From NCBI RefSeq assembly GCF_002243175.1, contig NZ_NDYF01000012.1, forward strand, positions 1 to 64,000: a stretch of 64,000 nucleotides of DNA, given 5' to 3'. Of the stretch, positions 35,672-45,590 are shown in pieces. The number at the start of each line of letters is the position of its first letter. Position 1 is the first letter of the stretch. This DNA is from Finegoldia magna_J. Its GTDB lineage: Bacteria > Bacillota > Clostridia > Tissierellales > Peptoniphilaceae. The translations under genes and the position numbers were made by a program. The notes beneath the pieces were generated by a model. The model was not told the DNA's origin. It worked only from the letters and a program-made list of their open reading frames with translations, and made no database searches.

Positions 35672-36465
35672 ATTATTCTACTCACTATAATTAAAATGAA
35701 TAATAATATAATAACTCCATAAGCTATGAAATCTCGTTTTTGATACGATAATTCGTTCAGCCTTGTCCTTCCTTCTCCACCGCGATAACATCTGGCTTCC
35801 ATTGCAACTGCAAGTTCTCCTGCAATTTTCAAAGCATTTATAAACAATGGAACTAGAAGTGGAACGAGATTTTTGGCTCTTTTGATTATATTTCCAGATT
35901 CAAAATCTGCTCCTCTAGCCATTTGAGCTTTCATTATTTTGTCTGTTTCTTCAAATAATGTCGGAATAAATCTAAGAGCTATGGTCATCATCATTGCAAA
36001 TTGATGAGCAGGAAATCCAATTTTAGCAAATGGATGTAGCATTTTTTCCATAGCATCAGTCAATTCAATTGGTGATGTTGTCAATGTCAATAAACTTGTA
36101 CCTAAAACCAAAAATATCAACCTAAATGCCATAAAAAATCCCAAATTCAATCCAGCTTTTGTGACAGTAAATATTTTCCATTTCCACACAACCTCACCTG
36201 GTGTCATTAATACATTTAGTATGAATGTCAACAAAATAATTGGAAGAAGTGGTTTAACTCCTTTGAACACGAATTTCGGTTTTATTTTGGAAATTTTGAT
36301 TATAGCTATTAAGAACACCAATACAGGTGCATATACCCAAAGTTTACTTATAAGAAATATCGCAATAATATATAAAAATACAAATGTTACTTTGACTCTT
36401 GGATCAAGCTTATGAATAATACTATCAGTTGCAAAATATTGACCAATTGTTATATCTTTTATCAT
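35668..36465 (-). CDS. ecfT: ECF transporter transmembrane component EcfT
   Basis: A 265-residue membrane protein with about five helices and the two coupling-helix motifs: AQMARGADFESGN and AMEARCYRGGEGRTRL, the Ala-Arg-Gly type signatures that bind the ATPases. It joins EcfA1/A2 with vitamin-binding S components; BioY at 62175 is one possible client. Overlaps ecfA2 by 4 bases. Confidence 0.95.
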   Translation of the reverse strand: MIKDITIGQYFATDSIIHKLDPRVKVTFVFLYIIAIFLISKLWVYAPVLVFLIAIIKISKIKPKFVFKGVKPLLPIILLTFILNVLMTPGEVVWKWKIFTVTKAGLNLGFFMAFRLIFLVLGTSLLTLTTSPIELTDAMEKMLHPFAKIGFPAHQFAMMMTIALRFIPTLFEETDKIMKAQMARGADFESGNIIKRAKNLVPLLVPLFINALKIAGELAVAMEARCYRGGEGRTRLNELSYQKRDFIAYGVIILLFILIIVSRII

Positions 36466-37322
36466 GATTTTGCCTCCATAGCTTTTTTGATGCTTTCATA
36501 AGCTTGTTCAACATTCAAGCAATCCGTTTTTACATCTAATCCTTTTTCTTTCAATCTTCTCACAACTTGTGTAGATTGTGGAATGCTAAGTCCAATCTCC
36601 TTTAGCTCTTTTTCTTTGCTAAACACAACTTCCGGCTTATCGTCCATAAAGATTTGACTTTTATCTATAACAATTACTCTGTTACAAAGTTTTGCGATAT
36701 CTTCCATGCTATGACTTACCAAAATAACTGTCATGTCTTCTCTCTCAAAAAGTTGTTTTATTTGATTTAAAATCATATCGCGTCCCAATGGATCGAGCCC
36801 TGCAGTTGGTTCATCTAGTACTAAAAATTTTGGTTTCATCGCCAAAACACCAGCAATTGCTACTCTTCTTTTTTGTCCACCAGATAATTCAAATGGTGAT
36901 TTTTCTTTCATGTGTTCAACATCTAATCCAACAGCATCGCAAGCCCACTCTACACGTTCTTTAATTTCTTCATCTGTAAGCCCCAAATTTTTCGGACCAA
37001 ATTCAATGTCTTTGTAGCAAGTTTCTTCAAACAATTGATATTCTGGATATTGGAATACTAATCCAACATTTTTTCTTATATCTGTTTTTACTTTTGTCTT
37101 TGTTGATATTCCGTCGACTAATACATCTCCACCTGTCGGTTCTAATAATCCATTCAGATGTTGTGCCAATGTTGATTTACCGCTTCCAGTGTGTCCTATA
37201 ATTCCAATAAATTCTCCAAGATTTATCTCTAAATTGATATCTTTGAGAGCAACTTTTTCAAACGGATTTGATTTGTTATAAATATGTTCTAAATTTTTGC
37301 ATTCTATCTTCATATCTATCAC
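36462..37322 (-). CDS. ecfA2: ECF transporter ATPase EcfA2
   Basis: A 286-residue ABC ATPase: Walker A GHTGSGKSTLAQ, Q-loop YPEYQLFEE, signature LSGGQKRRVAIAG, Walker B FLVLDEPTAGLDP. The C-terminal extension (about 225-286) is typical of EcfA proteins. It starts one base after the ecfA1 stop and overlaps ecfT. It powers vitamin uptake with EcfA1 and EcfT. Confidence 0.94.
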   Translation of the reverse strand: MIDMKIECKNLEHIYNKSNPFEKVALKDINLEINLGEFIGIIGHTGSGKSTLAQHLNGLLEPTGGDVLVDGISTKTKVKTDIRKNVGLVFQYPEYQLFEETCYKDIEFGPKNLGLTDEEIKERVEWACDAVGLDVEHMKEKSPFELSGGQKRRVAIAGVLAMKPKFLVLDEPTAGLDPLGRDMILNQIKQLFEREDMTVILVSHSMEDIAKLCNRVIVIDKSQIFMDDKPEVVFSKEKELKEIGLSIPQSTQVVRRLKEKGLDVKTDCLNVEQAYESIKKAMEAKS

Positions 37323-38159
37323 CTAACATTCTCCCAAAGCTTCAACGAGTTCGTCTACAGTAAGGACATCAGCTCTAACATTTATATTTGATTTATTTAA
37401 AAAGTAGCTGATTTCAGTAGGCTCTGGAACATCAAGTCCTATTTCTTTCATTTGTTCCACATTTGAGAAAACTTCCCTTGGAGTTCCTTCAAGCACTACA
37501 TCTCCCTCATTAATCACGATAATTCTATCTGCATTTACACATTCTTCCATGTAATGAGTAATGTGGATTATAGTTTTGCCCATTTCTCTTAATTTCAACA
37601 CAGTGTCTAATATGTCTTTTCTTCCTTGAGGATCAAGCATTGCCGTTGGCTCATCCATTAACAAACACTTTGGATTCATTGCTAGTATTCCAGCAATCGC
37701 AATTCTTTGTTTTTGACCTCCAGATAATAGCGCTGGTGAGTGTCTTTTGTACTCACTCATTCCCACAAGTTCAAGGCATTCATCCACTCTCCTGCGAAGT
37801 TCTTCTCTTGGTACTCCCAAATTTTCAGGACCAAAAGCAACGTCCTCTTCGACGATTGTCGCTACCAATTGGTTGTCAGGATTTTGGAATACCATCCCAC
37901 ACATTTCACGAATATCCCACAAGCTATCGTCATCTTTTGTGTTCATGTTTCCAACTAAAATATCACCTTCTGTTGGAATGTATTGAGCGTTGATGAGTTT
38001 TGCTAGTGTAGATTTTCCAGATCCGTTGTGACCTAATACGCAGACGAATTCTCCCTCTTTAATATCTATGTTTAAGTTTTTTAATACTTTTTTTGATGAA
38101 CCTTCATATTGAAAACTTAAGTTTTTTATTTCTATGATGTTTGTATCTTTTTTCATCAA
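37323..38159 (-). CDS. ecfA1: ECF transporter ATPase EcfA1
   Basis: A 278-residue ABC ATPase with Walker A GHNGSGKSTLAK, signature LSGGQKQRIAIAG, Walker B CLLMDEPTAMLDP and switch region IIHITHYMEE. The NPDNQLVATIVEEDVAFGPENLG segment is the EcfA Q-loop region. Its ribosome-binding site (GGAG) lies about 16 bases after the rpoC terminator T run, leaving no space for a separate promoter. It heads ecfA1-ecfA2-ecfT-truA and perhaps the following amino-acid transporter. Confidence 0.94.
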   Translation of the reverse strand: MMKKDTNIIEIKNLSFQYEGSSKKVLKNLNIDIKEGEFVCVLGHNGSGKSTLAKLINAQYIPTEGDILVGNMNTKDDDSLWDIREMCGMVFQNPDNQLVATIVEEDVAFGPENLGVPREELRRRVDECLELVGMSEYKRHSPALLSGGQKQRIAIAGILAMNPKCLLMDEPTAMLDPQGRKDILDTVLKLREMGKTIIHITHYMEECVNADRIIVINEGDVVLEGTPREVFSNVEQMKEIGLDVPEPTEISYFLNKSNINVRADVLTVDELVEALGEC

Positions 38160-38175
38160 AACTCCTCAATTTTAT

Positions 38176-38204
38176 AAAAAAAGGGATGCAAATTTACATC
38201 CCTT
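38176..38204 (-). terminator. Terminator of rpoBC
   Basis: A perfect 8-bp inverted repeat AAGGGATG/CATCCCTT (38181-38188, 38197-38204) and seven T on the minus strand, 13 bases after the rpoC stop. It directly abuts the ecfA1 ribosome-binding site. Confidence 0.88.
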
Positions 38205-38216
38205 AATTCTTAAATA

Positions 38217-41200
38217 TTATTTATCTTCATCTTGTAATGATTCGTAGTTTCCAGATTTTACTGTAGATTCTTCCGCTTCTTCAGAATCATTTAATTCTTG
38301 TGCTTTTTCAGCTTCAATTATATCTTCTTCAGCTTTACCGTCATAATCTACTTCAATTCTGTCATATTTTGCTATTCCTGTACCGGCAGGTATTAGTTTA
38401 CCAATTATTACATTTTCTTTTAAGCCTATTAAGTGATCAACTTTTCCTTTAATAGATGTTTCTGTTAATACTCTTGTAGTTTCTTGGAATGATGCTGCAG
38501 ATAAGAAACTTTCAGTTGCAAGTGATGCTTTTGTGATACCCATTAATGAATGAGTTCCTGTTGCAGGAGTTTTTCCTTCTTTGACAAGTTGTTCATTTGT
38601 CATCTTGAAATCTCTAGCATCTACTACGCTGCCTGATAAGAATCCTGAATCCCCGCTTTCATCAACTTTAATTTTACTCATCATTTGTCTGATTATAATT
38701 TCTATGTGCTTATCGTCAATGTCTACACCTTGTAGTCTGTAAACTTTTTGAACTTCTCTAATTATATAATCACGAACACCTTCAGCTCCATTAACTCTAA
38801 GAATATCTTGTGGATTGATTGAACCTTCTGTTAATGGTTCTCCCTTTTCAACATGATCTCCGTCGTTAACTCTAATGTGAGCGCCGTAAGGAATTTGATA
38901 AACTTTTTCTTCGCCATCTTCAGCAGTTACGATAACATCATTTCTCTTTTTGTTTTCTTGAATCTTTACAGTACCTTCTATTTCAGTAATATAAGCAAGT
39001 CCTTTTGGTTTACGAGCTTCAAATAATTCTTCAACTCTAGGAAGACCTGATGTGATTCCTACTCCGGCGATACCACCTGAGTGGAAAGTTCTCATTGTCA
39101 ATTGTGTACCCGGTTCACCGATAGATTGTGCAGCGATAATACCAACTGCTTCACCAATGTTTACAGGCTTACCAGTAGCTAAGTTTCTACCGTAACATTT
39201 AGCACAAACACCGTGTTTCATCTTACATCCAAGAACACTTCTTACTTTAACTTCTTTGATACCTTTTGATTCTATTCTTTCAGCAATAGCTTCATTGATC
39301 ATATCATTTTTATGAACGATTATTTCTCCAGTATCCAAATCAAGGATATCTTCGAATGCATATCTACCGATAATTCTTGATTTCAAATCTTCAACTTGTC
39401 TGTTACCGTCTTTGATTTCTTTTGCAACTATATATTCATCAGTACCACAATCATCTTCAGTTATGATTACATCTTGTGATACATCTACAAGTCTTCTTGT
39501 CAAATATCCAGAGTCTGCAGTTCTAAGCGCTGTATCTGATAGACCTTTTCTTGAACCGTGTGTTGAAATAAAGAACTCTTGTACTGAAAGACCTTCACGG
39601 AAGTTTGATGTGATAGGAATTTCGATTGTATTACCAGCAGTATCGGACATAAGACCACGCATACCACCTAATTGTCTGATTTGGTTTTCACTACCACGGG
39701 CTCCAGAAACTGCCATTATATTCAAGTTGTTATCAGCAGGAAGGTTTGTCATCAATGCTTTAGTTACATCTTTAATACATTGTTCCCAAATTCCGATGAC
39801 TTTCTTGTATCTTTCTTCGTTTGTAATATCCCCTTGAAGATAGATGTCTTGAACCATATCAATTCTTTGTTCAGCTTGTTCAATGATAACTTTCTTTGAA
39901 TCAGGAATTGTAATATCTCCCATAGATATTGTCAACGCACCAATTGTAGAATACTTGTATCCCATAGATTTAATGTAGTCTAACAATTCAGCAGTTCTAA
40001 TATTTCCATATTTTCTGAAAGTTAAATCGATGATTTTGGATAGCATTTTCTTGTCAACTTGCAAATCAACTTCAAGTGAATATGGATCTTCTTCTCTGTT
40101 CACCATACCCAAATCTTGAGGGATTCCTTCGTTGAAGATAAATCTACCAACAGTGCTTTCTACGATTTTACTTGTACCATCGTTATTCACACTGTCACGT
40201 TTAACTTTTACTATTGTTTGCAATGTTACATAATGCATTGCATAAGCTAACATCATTTCATCTATATCTTTGAAGATTAAGCCTTCACCTTTTTGACCTT
40301 CTTTTCTTGTAGTCATATAGAATGAACCCAATACCATATCTTGTGAAGGAGTTGTGATTGGCTTACCATCTTTTGGTGCAAGAATGTTATTCGTACTTAA
40401 CATCAAAAGTCTAGCTTCTGCTTGTGCTTCTGGAGATAGTGGCAAATGGACTGCCATTTGGTCACCGTCAAAGTCCGCATTGTATGCAGTACATACCAAT
40501 GGGTGAAGTTTGATAGCTTTTCCTTCAACTAATATTGGTTCAAATGCTTGAATACCAAGTCTGTGCAATGTCGGTGCACGGTTTAATAATACAGGATGAT
40601 CTACTATAATATCTTCCAAAACATCCCACACTTTGTCGTTTTCTCTTTCAACTAATTTCTTAGCGTTTTTGACGTTGTGTGAAATTTCTCTCTTAACTAA
40701 TTCTCTAATTACAAATGGTTTGAACAATTCAAGAGCCATTTTCTTAGGAAGACCACATTGATAGAATTTCAAGTTTGGTCCGATAACTATTACTGAACGA
40801 CCAGAATAGTCAACTCTCTTCCCTAACAAGTTTTGTCTGAAACGACCAGATTTACCTTTAAGCATATCTGACAAGCTCTTTAATGGTCTGTTTCCAGGTC
40901 CTGTTACAGGTTTACCACGTCTACCATTGTCGATAAGAGCATCTACTGCTTCTTGAAGCATTCTTTTTTCATTTCTTACGATGATTTCAGGAGATCCAAT
41001 ATCCAATAATCTTTTTAGACGATTATTTCTGTTGATAACTCTTCTGTATAAATCATTCAAATCACTTGTAGCAAATCTTCCACCTTCAAGTTGTACCATT
41101 GGTCTGATATCTGGTGGAATAACTGGAATTACATCCATAATCATCCATGAAGGATCATTCTTTGATTCGATGAATGCTTCTACAACTTCAAGTCTTCTTA

Positions 41201-41825
41201 AAATTCTAACTTTCTTTTGTCCAGTTGCTCCTTCAAAAGTTTCAGTTAAATTTTTGTATTCTTCTTGTAAGTCTATTTTTTGAAGAAGTTCTTTGATTGC
41301 TTCAGCTCCCATTTTGGCTCTGAAATCAACATCTTCTTCGTACTTATCACAGTATTCTTCGTATTCTTGTTCAGTTAATAATTGTTTTTCGTATAAATCA
41401 GTTTTACCTGGATCTATAACTACAAATGATGCAAAATAAAGAACTTTTTCAAGTGCTCTAGGACTCATATCCAATAACAATCCCATACGTGATGGAATTC
41501 CTTTGAAATACCATATATGACTTACAGGAGTTGCAAGTTCAATGTGACCCATTCTTTCACGTCTAACTTTTGATTTTGTAACTTCTACACCACATTTTTC
41601 GCATACAATTCCCTTGTATCTTATTCTTTTGTATTTACCACAGTTACATTCGTAATCTTTTGTAGGTCCAAATATTTTTTCACAGAATAAACCTTCTTTT
41701 TCAGGTTTTAATGTTCTATAATTTATAGTTTCTGGTTTTTTAACTTCTCCCCAAGACCATTGTCTGATTTTGTCTGGTGAAGCCAAACCGATTTTCATAG
41801 CTTCAAAAGTATTTTTTTGTACCAA
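38217..41825 (-). CDS. rpoC: DNA-directed RNA polymerase subunit beta'
   Basis: About 1202 residues. The active-site metal motif NADFDGDQMAVH is intact, as are the N-terminal zinc site (CNCGKYKRIRYKGIVCEKCG) and the second zinc site (CGTD, CKMKHGVCAKCYG). I choose TTG 41825 as start: AAAGGAGAGG lies 5 bases before it and it yields the family start with VQKNTFEAMKIGLASPDKI. Reading from 41879 would add 18 residues overlapping rpoB. The gap to rpoB is then 16 bases. Confidence 0.97.
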   Translation of the reverse strand: MVQKNTFEAMKIGLASPDKIRQWSWGEVKKPETINYRTLKPEKEGLFCEKIFGPTKDYECNCGKYKRIRYKGIVCEKCGVEVTKSKVRRERMGHIELATPVSHIWYFKGIPSRMGLLLDMSPRALEKVLYFASFVVIDPGKTDLYEKQLLTEQEYEEYCDKYEEDVDFRAKMGAEAIKELLQKIDLQEEYKNLTETFEGATGQKKVRILRRLEVVEAFIESKNDPSWMIMDVIPVIPPDIRPMVQLEGGRFATSDLNDLYRRVINRNNRLKRLLDIGSPEIIVRNEKRMLQEAVDALIDNGRRGKPVTGPGNRPLKSLSDMLKGKSGRFRQNLLGKRVDYSGRSVIVIGPNLKFYQCGLPKKMALELFKPFVIRELVKREISHNVKNAKKLVERENDKVWDVLEDIIVDHPVLLNRAPTLHRLGIQAFEPILVEGKAIKLHPLVCTAYNADFDGDQMAVHLPLSPEAQAEARLLMLSTNNILAPKDGKPITTPSQDMVLGSFYMTTRKEGQKGEGLIFKDIDEMMLAYAMHYVTLQTIVKVKRDSVNNDGTSKIVESTVGRFIFNEGIPQDLGMVNREEDPYSLEVDLQVDKKMLSKIIDLTFRKYGNIRTAELLDYIKSMGYKYSTIGALTISMGDITIPDSKKVIIEQAEQRIDMVQDIYLQGDITNEERYKKVIGIWEQCIKDVTKALMTNLPADNNLNIMAVSGARGSENQIRQLGGMRGLMSDTAGNTIEIPITSNFREGLSVQEFFISTHGSRKGLSDTALRTADSGYLTRRLVDVSQDVIITEDDCGTDEYIVAKEIKDGNRQVEDLKSRIIGRYAFEDILDLDTGEIIVHKNDMINEAIAERIESKGIKEVKVRSVLGCKMKHGVCAKCYGRNLATGKPVNIGEAVGIIAAQSIGEPGTQLTMRTFHSGGIAGVGITSGLPRVEELFEARKPKGLAYITEIEGTVKIQENKKRNDVIVTAEDGEEKVYQIPYGAHIRVNDGDHVEKGEPLTEGSINPQDILRVNGAEGVRDYIIREVQKVYRLQGVDIDDKHIEIIIRQMMSKIKVDESGDSGFLSGSVVDARDFKMTNEQLVKEGKTPATGTHSLMGITKASLATESFLSAASFQETTRVLTETSIKGKVDHLIGLKENVIIGKLIPAGTGIAKYDRIEVDYDGKAEEDIIEAEKAQELNDSEEAEESTVKSGNYESLQDEDK

Positions 41826-41841
41826 GGAGCCCTCTCCTTTC

Positions 41842-44800
41842 TTATAGTCTATCATCGCTGCCGAATTCGCTAGAATCATCGTCTTCTTCTATTAATTCGA
41901 CTTCTTCATTATTTTCATCAAGTAATTTAACATCCAAAGATAATGATTGAAGTTCCTTAATTAAAACTTTGAATGATTCAGGAATTCCTGGTTCAGGAAT
42001 ATTTTCCCCTTTAATAATAGCTTCATACGTTTTAACACGACCAACAACATCATCTGATTTAACAGTTAAAATTTCTTGAAGAGTATGAGCTGCACCGTAT
42101 GCTTCCAATGCCCAAACTTCCATTTCTCCAAATCTTTGACCACCAAATTGAGCTTTACCACCCAATGGTTGTTGAGTTACAAGAGAGTATGGTCCTGTTG
42201 ATCTGGCGTGGATTTTTTCTGCAACCATGTGGTGTAATTTCAACATATACATGTATCCTACAGTTACTGGGTTTTCAAAATATTCTCCACTTCTACCATC
42301 TCTTAACCAAATCTTTCCTGTTTTTGGATATCCTGCTTCTTCCAAAGCATCTTCTATTTCAATATCACTTGCACCATCGAATACTGGTGTAGCAACTTTC
42401 CAACCTAATTTACTAGCTGCAAGTCCCAAGTGAACTTCAAGTACTTGTCCGATGTTCATACGGCTTGGTACCCCTAATGGGTTAAGAACTACTTGTACTG
42501 GTGTACCATCTGGTAAATATGGCATGTCTTCTTCTGGCATAATTCTTGAAACGACACCCTTGTTACCGTGACGACCACACATTTTGTCACCAACCATGAT
42601 TTTTCTCTTAGTAGCTACATAAACTCTAACTACCTTGTTAACACCTGGTGATAATTCGTCGCCGTTTGCTCTTGAATAAGTTTTAACATCAACAACAACA
42701 CCTGATTCACCATGAGGAACTCTCAATGAAGTGTCTCTTACTTCCCTAGCTTTTTCGCCAAATATTGCTCTTAACAGTCTTTCTTCAGCAGATAATTCTG
42801 TTTCTCCTTTTGGAGTAACTTTTCCTACTAAAATATCTCCAGATTTTACTTCAGCACCAATTCTAATAATTCCTTCATCGTCTAGATTCTTTCTCATATC
42901 TTCCCCGATATTAGGAATATCTTTAGTTATTTCTTCAGCACCTAATTTTGTTTCACGAGCTTCTGATTCGTGTTCTTCTATATGAACAGATGTCAATACA
43001 TCATCTACAACTAATTTTTCGTTTAATAACATCGCATCTTCGTAGTTGTATCCTTCCCAAGTCATGAATGCGATAAGAATGTTCTTTCCTAAAGCCATTT
43101 CTCCCATTCTAGTACTTGGACCGTCTGCGATTATATCATCAACATCAACCTTGTCACCTTTGTTTACAATAGGTCTTTGGTTGAAAGTTGTACCTTGGTT
43201 TGCTTTTTTAAATTTACGAATAGTGTACTTGTCAACTTTTCTATTTTCATCACGAGTGATTTCTATCATATCAGAAGAAACTTTTGTAACTGTACCTTTG
43301 TGTTTAGCTTTAACTACAACACCAGAATCCTTAGCAGCTTTGTGTTCAATTCCAGTACCAATAATTGGCGCTTGAGTTGCCAACAATGGAACTGCTTGTC
43401 TTTGCATGTTTGAACCCATCAACGCACGAGTAGCATCGTCGTTTTCCAAGAAAGGAATCATCGCTGTACCTACAGATACGATTTGTTGCGGACTAACGTC
43501 CATGTAGTCGATAAGTTCTCTTGGATAAATATCATTTTCGCCGTTGATACCACGACCAGAAACTCTTTCATTTACAAATCTAGAGTTTTCATCCAATGGT
43601 TCGTTCGCTTGAGCAATTATATATTTATCTTCTTCATCAGCTGTCAAATAAACAATATCTTCTGTAACTTCTCCAGTTTCTTTGTCTACGCGTCTGTATG
43701 GAGTTTCTAAGAATCCATACTCATTAGTTGTAGAATAAGTTGTCATAGAAGTTATAAGACCGATATTTGGTCCTTCTGGTGTTTCTATCGGACAGATTCT
43801 GCCGTAGTGAGAGTCGTGAACGTCACGCACTTCAACCCCTGCTCTATCTCTAGATAAACCACCTGGTCCCAAAGCTGATAATCTTCTCTTGTGAGTAAGT
43901 TCTGCCAATGGGTTTGTTTGTTCCATGAATTGTGACAACTGACTTGAACCAAAAAATTCTTTGATTGCAGCTGTAACAGGACGAACGTTGATTAATGATT
44001 GTGGAGTTGCCAAGTCTGGATCTTGTGTGCTCATTCTTTCTCTTACAACTCTTTCCATTCTTGATAAACCAATTCTGAATTGATTTTGCAACAATTCACC
44101 AATAGTTCTTACACGTCTGTTACCTAAGTGATCGATATCATCAGTTGAACCAATTCCAAAGAATAAATTGAATTCATAGTTAATTGATGCCAAAATGTCT
44201 GAATGGATTATATGAATTGGAGATAATTGATGAACATTTTCTTCAATCGCTCTTCTAATTGATTTTTCGTCATCATTTTCTTCCAAGATTTTTTCCATAA
44301 TAGGATAATAAACTTTTTCTGACAAATTCAAATCAGATAAATCCATATCCAAGCCAAAACTATCCAAATCGACAAAGTGGTTACCAATAACACGAACGCT
44401 TTGACCTTCGTGTCCGATAACATCAACAACATTTATACCTGCGTTTTCGATTTCGATTGCCATTTCTTCAGTAATCAAATCTCCTGCAGTAGCTAAAATT
44501 TCTCCAGTTGATGTATCCACAATATCTTCTTTTGCTTTTTGATTAGTAATTCTATCTCTCAAAGATAATTTTTTATTGAATTTGTAACGTCCTACCTTTG
44601 CTAAGTCGTATCTTCTACTGTCGAAGAACATATTATTAATCAAAGGTTCTGCACTTTCTAAAGATGCAGGATCTCCCGGTTTTAATTTCTTATAAATTTC
44701 AATTAAAGCACTTTCTCTATCTTTTGAAATTTCTTTTTCGAGAGTTTTTCTTAAAATTTCAGAATCTCCCATAGCTTCAATTATTTCATCATCAGTGTCA

Positions 44801-45396
44801 AATAATAAAGCTCTAAGTAATGTAGTAACAGGTAATTTTCTAGTTCTGTCGATTCTAATATTCACTACACCACTTGCATCAGTATCCATTTCTAACCAAG
44901 CACCTCTGTTTGGAATAACTGTAGATGCAAAGTTACTGTTACCTGATTTGTCAATTTCTTCGGCGAAGTAAACACCAGGACTTCTTACAAGTTGGCTTAC
45001 AATTACCCTTTCAGCACCATTGATGATAAATGTACCACTGTCTGTCATCAAAGGGAAATCACCCATAAAAACTTCTTGTTCTTTTACTTCTTCTGTGTCG
45101 GTGTTAATTAATCTTACTTTCACTTTTAACGGGCAAGAATAGTTAGTATCTCTGTCTTTTGCCTCTTGGATTGTATATTTTGGATTTTCCTCAAAATAAT
45201 AATCCACAAATTCCAAAACAAGACTTCCCGCATAATCTTTTATAGGACTAATATCTTCAAAAACTTCCTTGATACCTTTTTTTACAAACCAATCAAAACT
45301 GTCAGTTTGAATGCCAATAAGATTTGGAAGTCCCAAAACATTTTTGTTCCTAGAAAAGCTAACTCTGTCCGTTACTCCATACTTTTCAGTATGCAT
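41842..45396 (-). CDS. rpoB: DNA-directed RNA polymerase subunit beta
   Basis: About 1184 residues with all core regions, including the rifampicin cluster SSQLSQFMEQTNPLAELTHK and the GDKMCGRHGNKGVV segment. In the cluster, residue Glu492 takes the place of the Asp equivalent to E. coli Asp516; the His and Ser equivalents of 526 and 531 are unchanged. Start is ATG 45396, with AAGGGGTG 6 bases upstream; the GTG at 45405 is part of that site. It is the first gene of its transcription unit. Confidence 0.97.
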   Translation of the reverse strand: MHTEKYGVTDRVSFSRNKNVLGLPNLIGIQTDSFDWFVKKGIKEVFEDISPIKDYAGSLVLEFVDYYFEENPKYTIQEAKDRDTNYSCPLKVKVRLINTDTEEVKEQEVFMGDFPLMTDSGTFIINGAERVIVSQLVRSPGVYFAEEIDKSGNSNFASTVIPNRGAWLEMDTDASGVVNIRIDRTRKLPVTTLLRALLFDTDDEIIEAMGDSEILRKTLEKEISKDRESALIEIYKKLKPGDPASLESAEPLINNMFFDSRRYDLAKVGRYKFNKKLSLRDRITNQKAKEDIVDTSTGEILATAGDLITEEMAIEIENAGINVVDVIGHEGQSVRVIGNHFVDLDSFGLDMDLSDLNLSEKVYYPIMEKILEENDDEKSIRRAIEENVHQLSPIHIIHSDILASINYEFNLFFGIGSTDDIDHLGNRRVRTIGELLQNQFRIGLSRMERVVRERMSTQDPDLATPQSLINVRPVTAAIKEFFGSSQLSQFMEQTNPLAELTHKRRLSALGPGGLSRDRAGVEVRDVHDSHYGRICPIETPEGPNIGLITSMTTYSTTNEYGFLETPYRRVDKETGEVTEDIVYLTADEEDKYIIAQANEPLDENSRFVNERVSGRGINGENDIYPRELIDYMDVSPQQIVSVGTAMIPFLENDDATRALMGSNMQRQAVPLLATQAPIIGTGIEHKAAKDSGVVVKAKHKGTVTKVSSDMIEITRDENRKVDKYTIRKFKKANQGTTFNQRPIVNKGDKVDVDDIIADGPSTRMGEMALGKNILIAFMTWEGYNYEDAMLLNEKLVVDDVLTSVHIEEHESEARETKLGAEEITKDIPNIGEDMRKNLDDEGIIRIGAEVKSGDILVGKVTPKGETELSAEERLLRAIFGEKAREVRDTSLRVPHGESGVVVDVKTYSRANGDELSPGVNKVVRVYVATKRKIMVGDKMCGRHGNKGVVSRIMPEEDMPYLPDGTPVQVVLNPLGVPSRMNIGQVLEVHLGLAASKLGWKVATPVFDGASDIEIEDALEEAGYPKTGKIWLRDGRSGEYFENPVTVGYMYMLKLHHMVAEKIHARSTGPYSLVTQQPLGGKAQFGGQRFGEMEVWALEAYGAAHTLQEILTVKSDDVVGRVKTYEAIIKGENIPEPGIPESFKVLIKELQSLSLDVKLLDENNEEVELIEEDDDSSEFGSDDRL

Positions 45397-45478
45397 ATAC
45401 TTCACCCCTTATACTATCTTAAACTCCTAAATAATCTACTTTATAGCATAATTATCCATTTTTATACTGTATCTTAGA

Positions 45479-45507
45479 ATTATATAACAACAGTTTTATT
45501 TTGTCAA
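45479..45507 (-). promoter_or_regulatory. Consensus promoter of rpoBC
   Basis: Minus-strand TTGACA (45502-45507), exactly 17 bases, TATAAT (45479-45484): a perfect consensus vegetative promoter. Predicted start near 45472, leader of about 75 bases. Confidence 0.92.
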
Positions 45508-45554
45508 TTATTTTTTATTAAATTTCGGCTATTTTTCATATTTAAAATTAAAAA

Positions 45555-45586
45555 AACTCACAAAACAAAAAATCATTTTGTGAGTT
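45555..45586 (-). terminator. Terminator of the rsmI-to-thioesterase operon
   Basis: A perfect 11-bp inverted repeat AACTCACAAAA/TTTTGTGAGTT (45555-45565, 45576-45586) followed by T7 on the minus strand. It lies 4 bases after the thioesterase stop at 45591. Confidence 0.88.
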
Positions 45587-45590
45587 AAAT

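Noticed and set aside
41826..41879. N-terminal extension of RpoC from 41879
   Set aside because: The 18 extra residues overlap rpoB and are not found in RpoC proteins; TTG 41825 has a strong ribosome-binding site.
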